Shown piece by piece: positions 28,412-35,554 of a stretch of DNA of 64,000 bases (position 1 is its first letter; each line of letters opens with the position of its first letter). The notes beneath the pieces were generated by a model. The model had not been told where the DNA came from. It saw nothing but the letters and a program-made list of their open reading frames with translations, and ran no database searches. The stretch comes from Spirochaetota bacterium. GTDB taxonomy: Bacteria; Spirochaetota; UBA4802; UBA5550. Position numbers and translations under genes: made by a program. The stretch spans positions 1 to 64,000 of the forward strand of contig QKCL01000069.1 in assembly GCA_003246895.1 (NCBI GenBank). The letters are read 5' to 3'.

Positions 28412-29308
28412 ATGATTGATTATGAAGTTATTATTCTTGGCTGCGGGCCCGCGGGGCTTCAGGCGGCCATTCATGCCGCAAGGGCCAAGGCATCGGTTCT
28501 GGTAATGGGGCGCAGAGAAAACAGCAGCATAAGTGGTACTCACATGGAAAACTATTTCGGGGTATCATATACAGCAGGAGAGGATATTTTAAGGACAGGA
28601 GTTGAGCAGGCAAAAAAATCGGGAGCCGCATTAGTCTGTGAGGATGCCGTGGAAACCTCAATTGACGGAGAGAACATAATACTTGTAAAGTCTGAAAGCG
28701 GAAAAATATACAGATCCAGGGCCCTTATTTTTACAATAGGTATAACCAGAAATACATTGAATCTGCCCGGTGAAAAGGAACTTGTCGGCAAAGGTGTAAG
28801 TTACTGCGTTGACTGCGACGCCAATTTCTTCAAAAACAGAAAGACAGTTGTAACAGGCAACGGAAGTGCGGCGGTATCAGGTGCACTAACACTCATTGAA
28901 TACACAGGAGATGTTTCTCTTGTATCGGATAAAATAAATGTTGATGAAAAGCTCCTGAACCAGCTGAAGTCGAGCAGCATCAGGGTATTTGAAGGCAATG
29001 CAATTTCTGAAATTGTGGGAAAGGAAAAGGTTGAGGGAGTAAAGCTGAAGAACGGTGAAACAATTGAAACTGACGGAATATTTATAGAACTGGGAGCAAA
29101 GGGAGCCATGGAGCTTGCAGGGCTCATGGGAATCGGAATGGATGACAGTTTTAAGTACCTGGCAGTGAACCGTCAGCAGGAGACTAATACTCCGGGAATT
29201 TATGCGGCGGGAGATATCTGCGGCCCACCATGGCAGGTGGCTAAGGCTGTAGGAGAGGGATGTGTAGCCGGAATGGAAGCCGCGAAATATGTGAAAAAGT
29301 TCAGGTAA
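28412..29308 (+). CDS. Thioredoxin-reductase-like flavoprotein with CVDC redox motif
   Basis: The 298-aa protein has the FAD-binding motif GCGPAG near the N-terminus (10-15), a redox-active CxxC (C132-V-D-C135) in place of the usual CATC, and the C-terminal FAD motif GIYAAGDICGPPWQVAKAVGEG. The second nucleotide-binding motif is degenerate (TGNGSAA instead of GGGDSA), and the HRRxxxR element that grips the NADPH phosphate is not visible. It may therefore use another donor such as NADH or ferredoxin. No thioredoxin gene is adjacent. GGAGG lies 7 nt before the ATG. Confidence 0.75.
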   Translation: MIDYEVIILGCGPAGLQAAIHAARAKASVLVMGRRENSSISGTHMENYFGVSYTAGEDILRTGVEQAKKSGAALVCEDAVETSIDGENIILVKSESGKIYRSRALIFTIGITRNTLNLPGEKELVGKGVSYCVDCDANFFKNRKTVVTGNGSAAVSGALTLIEYTGDVSLVSDKINVDEKLLNQLKSSSIRVFEGNAISEIVGKEKVEGVKLKNGETIETDGIFIELGAKGAMELAGLMGIGMDDSFKYLAVNRQQETNTPGIYAAGDICGPPWQVAKAVGEGCVAGMEAAKYVKKFR

Positions 29309-29388
29309 GAGAACCCGTTATCGCTGGATTTAGGCAAAAGTAAAAAGAGATGTTCGCGGATAAATAATAACAGGGTTAAGTGAATTTT

Positions 29389-29463
29389 GTCATACCAACC
29401 CGATTTGGGATCTCTTTAAAAAAAATTTTACCATTATGATATTCCCGCTTTCGCGGGAGTGAC
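29389..29463. repeat. REP/MITE-like intergenic palindrome
   Basis: A 75-bp element between convergent genes is bounded by GTCAT (29389-29393) and GTGAC (29459-29463), which are near inverted repeats. It contains a compact hairpin CCCGC-TTTC-GCGGG (29444-29457) and a weaker CCCgatttGGG hairpin. The CCCGC/GCGGG hairpin next to a GTCAT-type end is a layout common in dispersed bacterial repeats. It could also help transcripts end, although no T run follows the strong stem. Confidence 0.45.
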
Positions 29464-29492
29464 TAATGATATGAATCTGTAGTAGTATTCTA

Positions 29493-31187
29493 CTAATCCA
29501 GGAAGTAGTTGAAGTCCTTCTTTTCATTTTCTGTCATTATTTCACAGATTTCTGCTGCATTTTTTGACATGAAAATCCTGTTAAGGGTGTTTTCCGCACT
29601 CAGTATTTTTGAAAGCTGGCTCAGAACCGCAATGTGCAGGTCATCCTTGTGATTGAGAGGGGTGACAATGAGTACTATAAGCCTGACAGGCTCACCGTCG
29701 ATGGAATCAAAGTCTATTCCCTTTCTTGAAAGGCCTATGGCTCCCCATATGACGGGGCCTTTGCTCACAAGTCCGTGAGGGATTGCTATTCCCTTGCCCA
29801 CACCTGTAGATGAAAGGTTTTCCCTCTCCATTACGGAGTTAAGAATTTCTTTCTTCTGCCTCCTTGTGCCGTTATGTGTTTTTATAAAAAAATCAATAAG
29901 TTCCTCAATGGCCTCTTCTTTTGTTTCGGCTTTGAGGTTTGGGTTTATATATTCTTCCATGAGGAATTCAATCAGTTTAGGCCTGTCCTGTCCTGCATCA
30001 CCGCTTTCTGTGAGGGCCCATTTGGCAATTGGAGGCCCCACTATTTCGCTCAGGGCTACAACAGCAAGAACAAGGGTTGTAAGAAAGTCAGTTATATGAC
30101 TAAGTTCCGGAATGCTTCTTGCCATTATTACAAGACCTATTGCAACACCGGCCTGGGGGAGAAGAGTGGCTCCAATGAAGTTGTAAACCCTCTGAGGGGC
30201 CTTTGCTATACGCGCACCTATTGTGGCTCCGGTAACCTTTCCCAGGATCCTGCTGAAAAAGTAAACAATACCGACAGTCCCGGCAAGTCCCAGGCTGTTT
30301 ATGTCGATATGGGCTCCGGCCAGAGCAAAAAATACTATGAGAATGAGATATTCTATCTCCTCAAATATTGTAAGAATTTTTGATTTGTGATGGCTTGAAT
30401 TTGTTATGACCATACCTATGACCATGCACGGCAGCATGGAATTGATGTCCAGTGAAATTGAAATTCCCGTAGTTGCAAAAACTGTAAGAAGGACAAATGT
30501 CAGAACATGTGCGCCTGAGGAGATGCTTCTTTCTGCAAAGTATTTCAGGATAAAACCTGTAATCAGTCCTAGAATAACAGAAATCAGTATGTCCTTTCCG
30601 AAGATGAGGAAAATATCAGAAAACTGAAAAGCCTTACCCTTTGAAATGACATCAGCCATTATTCCGAAAACAAGAATACAGAGAACATTGTTGAGTGCAA
30701 CAACAGGCATGAGCGTATTTACCAGAAGGCCCTTTGCCTTGATCTCCTTTACCGTTGCCACCGTTGCGGCAGGAGCAGTGGCGATGGAAATTGATGCGAT
30801 TAGAAGTGCCAGGAGCATATCCTTTTTTGCTATATACTTAAGGGCGATGAATACAAATGTGAAAGTAAAAATACTTTCGAAGAGAAATACGAAAAAAATT
30901 CTTTTGCCTGAAAGTTTTAGCTTAAAAAAATTCAGGTGGGCGCCGATAGTTATTGACATGAGCCCGAGTGCGATAAGGTTGAATCCCTGAAGATTTTTAT
31001 GATTTTCCGGTGAAATCAGATGCAGTAGCGGGTCGCCGATTATTATTCCGGCAAAAATATACCCTGTGATCTGCGGGAGTCGCAGGGTTTTTGCAATATG
31101 TGCAAAAATCAGTCCGAGAATTATCAAAAGGGCAAGAACAAGTATACCATTGCCCTTCAGGTTAGTTGTTATTATTGAATCAATCAT
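29493..31187 (-). CDS. CPA2-type cation/proton antiporter fused to a C-terminal PTS IIA domain
   Basis: The 564-aa protein has an N-terminal Na+/H+ exchanger domain (about 1-390, eleven to thirteen membrane helices, CPA2/KefB style) and a cytoplasmic PTS EIIA domain of the fructose/nitrogen type (about 405-560). The EIIA phospho-acceptor is H471 in GKGIAIPHG. There is no TrkA-N domain. The fusion suggests that PEP-dependent phosphotransfer gates ion exchange. The transported ion (Na+ or K+) cannot be read from sequence. It is divergent from the HD-GYP gene. Confidence 0.85.
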   Translation of the reverse strand: MIDSIITTNLKGNGILVLALLIILGLIFAHIAKTLRLPQITGYIFAGIIIGDPLLHLISPENHKNLQGFNLIALGLMSITIGAHLNFFKLKLSGKRIFFVFLFESIFTFTFVFIALKYIAKKDMLLALLIASISIATAPAATVATVKEIKAKGLLVNTLMPVVALNNVLCILVFGIMADVISKGKAFQFSDIFLIFGKDILISVILGLITGFILKYFAERSISSGAHVLTFVLLTVFATTGISISLDINSMLPCMVIGMVITNSSHHKSKILTIFEEIEYLILIVFFALAGAHIDINSLGLAGTVGIVYFFSRILGKVTGATIGARIAKAPQRVYNFIGATLLPQAGVAIGLVIMARSIPELSHITDFLTTLVLAVVALSEIVGPPIAKWALTESGDAGQDRPKLIEFLMEEYINPNLKAETKEEAIEELIDFFIKTHNGTRRQKKEILNSVMERENLSSTGVGKGIAIPHGLVSKGPVIWGAIGLSRKGIDFDSIDGEPVRLIVLIVTPLNHKDDLHIAVLSQLSKILSAENTLNRIFMSKNAAEICEIMTENEKKDFNYFLD

Positions 31188-31260
31188 ATTAAGCCTGAAA
31201 AAATTTTAATCTGTTGTAGTATCTCAATTAATATTTGTCTATAAAAAAGTGACTAAAAAA

Positions 31261-31288
31261 ATAATATTGAATATTTATTCAATATTAT
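31261..31288. promoter_or_regulatory. Perfect 28-bp AT palindrome, candidate operator
   Basis: ATAATATTGAATA (31261-31273) and TATTCAATATTAT (31276-31288) are perfect reverse complements around TT, lying 74 nt upstream of the antiporter gene start and 210 nt upstream of the HD-GYP gene. With no G+C-rich stem or T tract it is unlikely to terminate transcription. A dimeric repressor site is more plausible. Confidence 0.4.
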
Positions 31289-31345
31289 AGGGGGAACTCA
31301 TGAAAACTGTTTTCGGGATATCCCCTTGTCGGAACAATATCAGAT

Positions 31346-31388
31346 AAAACCAGTATTATCGTTTTAAAAAAATGTAAATACCGGTTTT
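31346..31388. repeat. Inverted repeat, member of an AAAACCGGTATTT family
   Basis: AAAACCAGTATT (31346-31357) and AAATACCGGTTTT (31376-31388) form an imperfect dyad. The right arm is identical over 13 nt to the right arm of the hairpin at 58146-58190, so the two are probably copies of one dispersed element. Confidence 0.45.
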
Positions 31389-31497
31389 CAGATGTTTCCA
31401 TAATCTACCCTATATTTGCGCTTCTTGGGTGAATTAATGCTTGTTTTAAGGGAACTTTTTTTTTAAAGTTCAGATATCAGAACGGTTGAGGTTATGA

Positions 31498-32688
31498 ATG
31501 TACAGTCTAAACAGTTCAAATTTTCCTGCAATGATTCCATTGACCAGTGAAAAAATTTCAGAATTTCTGGATTTTATACCCGTCCCAATACTGATTAGCT
31601 CAGTTAAGATGGATAGCGTAAGGATAAATGAGTCCGGGAGAAATATTATTAACTCTCTCTTTGGATCCGAGGATATGTTCATTGATCAGATGAGGAATAA
31701 CTATGGTCTTTACAGGAAAATAATGGAATTCGGCAATGTAAGACACTATTTTCTTGAAGCAGTAAAAACAAAAAAGGCTGTTAAGGACTGTTTTGTGACC
31801 TTCTGTATTGGTGAAAATGGGGGCTGTCAGAGAGAAATAACATGGCTGATGAATATAAGCCCGGTTTGTGATGAGTTTTCCGGTTCTGTGAAATCATTTG
31901 TTACTGCCATAGAGGATGTATCTGAAATATTTAATTATAACAGGGAGATAAATTATTCTCTCAAACATCTGGAAGGTGTAATAGAAGCATTTGCAAAGGA
32001 GAGGATTGCATATCTTTTTGCATACGGTCAGGAGGAGACTGTCAAACACCTTCTTGAGGTAAGGGTTTTTTCAAAAATGATTGCCGATTCAATAATGAAA
32101 GATGTAACTCTCAAAAACGGTGATCCCGAATATCTGAAGATTACCCCTCTTTATATAAGAATGCTCGAGCTTTCGGCTCTTCTTCATGATTTTGGAAAAG
32201 TAAAGCCTGAGATTAATTCTGTCATTATGCAGCCCAGAAAACTGACTGATAGTGAATATGAGACAGTAAAAAAACATACCATTGTCGGATCAGACCTCAT
32301 AGGGCTGGAGAATGAAATGCTTAAAATGTGCTGGCTTGTGACCAGGCATCACCACGAAAAGTGGGATGGTTCAGGATATCCCGATGGTTTAAGCGGCAGG
32401 GATATTCCGCTTTCATCGAGGATTGTGGCTTTTGCAGATATGGTTTCAGCCCTTAAAAACAAAAGGGTATACAAGGATGCAATAAGCGATATCGAGGAGA
32501 TAAAAAAAATATTTATCGAATGCAGGCATCATTATGACCCCATCGTTTTCGCCCATGGCATGATGCTTCTTGAAGATATGCATAGAAAATCTAAGTATAT
32601 CGAGAATGCGTACAAAGATTTTGAACTGACATCGGGATATATAGTTGATCTTCTTACAGATGTTTTCAAATTTCTTTCTGACAGGTAG
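31498..32688 (+). CDS. PAS/HD-GYP domain protein, probable cyclic-di-GMP phosphodiesterase
   Basis: The 396-aa soluble protein has an N-terminal PAS-like sensory region (about 15-145) and an HD-GYP domain (about 180-340). Catalytic signatures are intact: HDFGK (H230, D231), KHT (H260), HHHEKWDGSGYP (H285, H286 and GYP at 293-295). HD-GYP proteins hydrolyse cyclic di-GMP. The regulatory signal for the N-terminus is unknown. It is flanked by a region of palindromes upstream and converges on a broken XRE regulator gene, with 23 bp of overlap. Confidence 0.87.
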   Translation: MYSLNSSNFPAMIPLTSEKISEFLDFIPVPILISSVKMDSVRINESGRNIINSLFGSEDMFIDQMRNNYGLYRKIMEFGNVRHYFLEAVKTKKAVKDCFVTFCIGENGGCQREITWLMNISPVCDEFSGSVKSFVTAIEDVSEIFNYNREINYSLKHLEGVIEAFAKERIAYLFAYGQEETVKHLLEVRVFSKMIADSIMKDVTLKNGDPEYLKITPLYIRMLELSALLHDFGKVKPEINSVIMQPRKLTDSEYETVKKHTIVGSDLIGLENEMLKMCWLVTRHHHEKWDGSGYPDGLSGRDIPLSSRIVAFADMVSALKNKRVYKDAISDIEEIKKIFIECRHHYDPIVFAHGMMLLEDMHRKSKYIENAYKDFELTSGYIVDLLTDVFKFLSDR

Positions 32689-33178
32689 ATATGTTTTGGT
32701 CTTTTCTCCAGTCTTTTCCTGAACGCCTTTCAGGATTGTGTATCAGGTAGTCATGGTAATTTAAGACTCTTCTTTTCCCGGTTCTTCTGTTTCTTTGACC
32801 GGCTTTTTCTGTATATTCTTTTCGTATAATACTGTTTAGAAATTCAAGTGAAGACAGATCAAGATCCAGCAGTTTTGAGATATTCCAGAATAGTTTTTCT
32901 AGTTTCTCTTCAATATTGTCAGTATGATCATTATCATCCGGGAGATTGGTCTTGCTGGAGCACGTATTTGTCTCATCATCAGACAGAAGTCATGCATGAT
33001 TTATGTTAAATATTTTTATTATATCATAGATAACTGAATATGAGTGAAAGTACTTTGAATTTTCGATATCGTTCAGAGTTCCCCTGGAAATACCAGGTTT
33101 AGCTGAAAATCTATTCTGACTGAGGTTCAGTCTAATGGGGAGCGGCCGGATTCTTTTTCCTATTGTTTTTTTCAACAT
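32666..33178 (-). pseudogene. Broken XRE-family regulator: in-frame TGA at the expected conserved Trp
   Basis: Codons 1-62 encode a helix-turn-helix of the XRE family (LSQNRFSAKPGISRGTLNDI, then YSVIYDIIKIFNINHA). The frame meets TGA at 32990-32992, then stays open in the same frame for 107 more codons, ending at 32666. The residues after the stop, LLSDDE, match the family pattern IN-x-x-WLLtG-x, so TGA sits where TGG (Trp) is expected. The downstream part looks like real protein: a helical IEEKLEKLFWNISKLLDLDL segment, then a basic tail with PERR. Other signature positions are also altered: IENSK for IENGK, and FHS for sPS. This suggests decay. Genome-wide TGA recoding is ruled out by many genes ending in TGA. 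Confidence 0.65.
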
Positions 33179-33278
33179 TCTGCCTTAAAGCCGAATAATA
33201 AAATTAAAAAACAGGAATGAAATATGTCAAGTCTGAGATATTATGAAATGTTAAATCGCAGTAATATATGAAATAGAC

Positions 33279-33300
33279 GGGGCAGCAGAAATGCTGCCCC
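33279..33300 (-). terminator. Hairpin terminator downstream of the small cysteine-rich exported protein gene
   Basis: GGGGCAGC (33279-33286) and GCTGCCCC (33293-33300) form a perfect 8-bp stem with a 6-nt loop, 16 nt beyond the stop of the minus-strand gene. On the minus strand the stem is followed by a moderately T-rich stretch (GTCTATTTC). Confidence 0.7.
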
Positions 33301-33316
33301 GGAAAAATAAAATCAA

Positions 33317-33595
33317 TCAATAACCCTTCAAATCTCTGCTGGCATTTCCGTTCTGGTTGTAACATTTACCTGAATTACTGTGGCATGAGCTTGAATAGCT
33401 TCTCACTGAACCGCAGTCGGAACCTTTTGCCTTTTTGCAGATTTCCTGTGCTTTTTTTCGGTCTGAAAATGAATCACCTGGAACACATACCTGATAATCC
33501 CCTCCATTGCTGAAAGTGTAACATTTTGCAAAGAGATTAATACTAATTGTAGAAAAAGTAAAAATTAACATAATGAGAAAAACATTTTTTTTCAT
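33317..33595 (-). CDS. Small secreted cysteine-rich protein, function unknown
   Basis: The 92-aa precursor has a clear signal peptide (residues 1-23, cleavage after LFA). The mature part of about 69 residues contains six cysteines (in AKCY, QVCV, EICK, SDCG, SSCH, GKCY), enough for three disulfides, and a Ser/Gly/Asn-rich, soluble character. GGAGG lies about 7 nt before the ATG and a hairpin terminator follows, so it is a single-gene unit. I recognise no family with a known function. Confidence 0.72.
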   Translation of the reverse strand: MKKNVFLIMLIFTFSTISINLFAKCYTFSNGGDYQVCVPGDSFSDRKKAQEICKKAKGSDCGSVRSYSSSCHSNSGKCYNQNGNASRDLKGY

Positions 33596-33785
33596 TGACC
33601 AACCTCCATTTTAGGTGCTAATATAGCATAACACTATTTTAGAAGCAATAAAAATATAGGTTTTACCGGTGATTCCAGGAAAATATACCAGGATTTAAAT
33701 TCCGGTGACAAAAATACTTGCCAACAAATCTGCGGTTCTGGAAAGATAATCATAGAAATTTTAAAATAAAATAACAGGTATATAA

Positions 33786-35420
33786 ATGATAGAAGTAAGA
33801 GATTTAACACTGGCTTATGGTAAAAGGATCTTGTTCAAGGATGTAAATATAAAATTTTCTCCCGGGAACTGTTATGGACTTATCGGAGCCAACGGAGCGG
33901 GAAAATCCACCTTCCTTAAAATTCTTGAGGGTAAGGTTGAATCAACCCAGGGTGAAGTAATTATCGGAAACAAGCAGAGGATGGCTGTCCTTGAGCAGGA
34001 TCAGTTTGCCTATGATGAGCATACTGTCATGGATACTGTCATAATGGGCCATAGGTCACTCTATGAGGTTCTTCATGAGAGAGATATGATTTATCAGAAA
34101 GAAGATTTTTCCGAAGAGGATGGGCACAGGGCTGCGGAGCTTGAAGAGCTTGTTGAAGAAATGAACGGATATGAGGCTGAGGCAAATGCCGGCATTCTTC
34201 TTGACGGACTTGGAATAACAGATGAGTTTCATGAGAAGAAACTTAAAGAACTTGAAGGTGGCCAGAAGGTAAGGGTTCTGCTCGCGCAGGCACTTTTTGG
34301 AGATCCTGAAATTCTTCTTCTTGATGAGCCCACAAACAACCTTGATATTGAATCTATTTCATGGCTTGAGAATTTTCTTTATAATTTTAAAAATACTGTA
34401 ATTGTAGTATCTCACGACAGACATTTTATGAATAAGGTCTGTACACATATGGCGGATATAGATTTTGGAAAGATCCAGGTATATCCGGGCAACTATGACT
34501 TCTGGGCAGAGGCAAGTCAGCTTATGGCGAAGCAGAAGAAGGATGAGAACAAGAAGAAAGAAGAAAAGGCCAAGGAACTCAAGGCTTTTATTGAGAGATT
34601 CAGTTCCAATGCTTCAAAGGCCAAACAGGCAACCTCCAGAAAGAAACTTCTTGAGAAGATGAATATAGAAGATATTCCGGCATCTTCAAGAAAATTCCCA
34701 TACATTGCATTCAATGCGGAAAGAGAGTGCGGAAAGATGATTCTAACTGTTGAAAATCTTTCCAAGTCAGTAGATGGAGAGCTGCTCTTCAAGGATTTTA
34801 ATCTCACTATAAATAAGGGAGACAAGATTGCATTTGTCGGTCAGAACAATCTTGCAAAAACAGTACTGTTTCAGATTCTTATGGGTGAGCTTGAACCGGA
34901 TTCCGGTGAATTCAGATGGGGAGAGACAATTACAAATTCCTATTTCCCAAAGGAGAACAGCAAATATTTTGAGAACAAGGTGAGTCTGATACACTGGCTG
35001 AAACAGTATTCAACCGATAATGATGAAACATTTGTCCGGGGCTTCCTGGGAAGAATGCTTTTTTCCGGAGAGGAATCAATGAAAACCGTTGATGTACTTT
35101 CAGGTGGAGAAAAGGCGCGTTGTCTCCTTTCAAGAATGATGCTTTCAGGAGCCAATGCCATGATTCTTGATGAGCCTACCAACCACCTGGATCTTGAAAG
35201 TATTACGGCACTGAATAATGGACTGATAAAATTTCCGGAGATTCTTTTGTTCTCATCACATGACCATCAGTTCATAGATTCGATAGCAAACAGGATAATA
35301 GAAATTACTCCAAATGGATATATTGACAGAATGATGTCATTTGATGATTATATACAGAATGAAGATGTTAAAAAACTCAGGGATGACCTATATAAGGGAC
35401 ATGAAAGGCTTAACCTGTAG
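33786..35420 (+). CDS. ABC-F family ATPase, YbiT-like
   Basis: The 544-aa protein has two ABC ATPase domains and no membrane segments. The first has Walker A GANGAGKST, signature LEGGQ (for LSGGQ) and Walker B LLLDEPTNNLD. The inter-domain linker is charged (about 245-300, SRKKLLEKM). The second has signature LSGGE and Walker B ILDEPTNHLD, with a degenerate Walker A (GQNNLAKT). ABC-F proteins act on the ribosome, either relieving stalls or giving antibiotic protection. The closest subgroup by pattern is YbiT. A strong terminator follows. Confidence 0.88.
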   Translation: MIEVRDLTLAYGKRILFKDVNIKFSPGNCYGLIGANGAGKSTFLKILEGKVESTQGEVIIGNKQRMAVLEQDQFAYDEHTVMDTVIMGHRSLYEVLHERDMIYQKEDFSEEDGHRAAELEELVEEMNGYEAEANAGILLDGLGITDEFHEKKLKELEGGQKVRVLLAQALFGDPEILLLDEPTNNLDIESISWLENFLYNFKNTVIVVSHDRHFMNKVCTHMADIDFGKIQVYPGNYDFWAEASQLMAKQKKDENKKKEEKAKELKAFIERFSSNASKAKQATSRKKLLEKMNIEDIPASSRKFPYIAFNAERECGKMILTVENLSKSVDGELLFKDFNLTINKGDKIAFVGQNNLAKTVLFQILMGELEPDSGEFRWGETITNSYFPKENSKYFENKVSLIHWLKQYSTDNDETFVRGFLGRMLFSGEESMKTVDVLSGGEKARCLLSRMMLSGANAMILDEPTNHLDLESITALNNGLIKFPEILLFSSHDHQFIDSIANRIIEITPNGYIDRMMSFDDYIQNEDVKKLRDDLYKGHERLNL

Positions 35421-35430
35421 GAATATTCAA

Positions 35431-35456
35431 ATCCCGCTGCCATGGCGGGATTTTTT
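35431..35456 (+). terminator. Rho-independent terminator after the ABC-F gene
   Basis: ATCCCGC (35431-35437) pairs with GCGGGAT (35445-35451) around a 7-nt loop, followed at once by six T. It lies 10 nt after the ABC-F stop codon. Confidence 0.9.
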
Positions 35457-35554
35457 ATAATTTTTATACTTATTGCAGAATTATACAATAATTTCACTTT
35501 AAATAATTATACATCTGTGTCATAATCGTGGAATACTACAGTAGGGGTTGTGTA

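Larger units (their letters stand above)
31188..31497. other. Divergent intergenic region between antiporter and HD-GYP genes
   Basis: A 310-bp spacer with no credible gene. It carries a perfect 28-bp palindrome (31261-31288) and an inverted repeat (31346-31388) related to one at 58146-58190, both listed separately. GGGATATCCC (about 31316-31325) is a further short palindrome. A 14-codon ORF at about 31300 with a GGGGG ribosome site is seen but is too short to support. Confidence 0.5.

Noticed and set aside
31300-31350. 14-codon leader-like ORF with GGGGG ribosome site before the HD-GYP gene
   Set aside because: It is too short to support, has no run of regulatory codons, and no attenuator hairpin follows in the right place.
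32990-32992. Possible reassignment of TGA to Trp
   Set aside because: Many clear genes in the window (cytochrome b, nifI1, nifE, nifB) end in TGA and use TGG for Trp, so the code is standard. A nonsense mutation is simpler.
34840-34865. Degenerate second Walker A in the ABC-F protein as a novelty
   Set aside because: A NNLAKT-type second P-loop recurs in YbiT-like ABC-F proteins, so it is probably a subgroup trait, not a loss.
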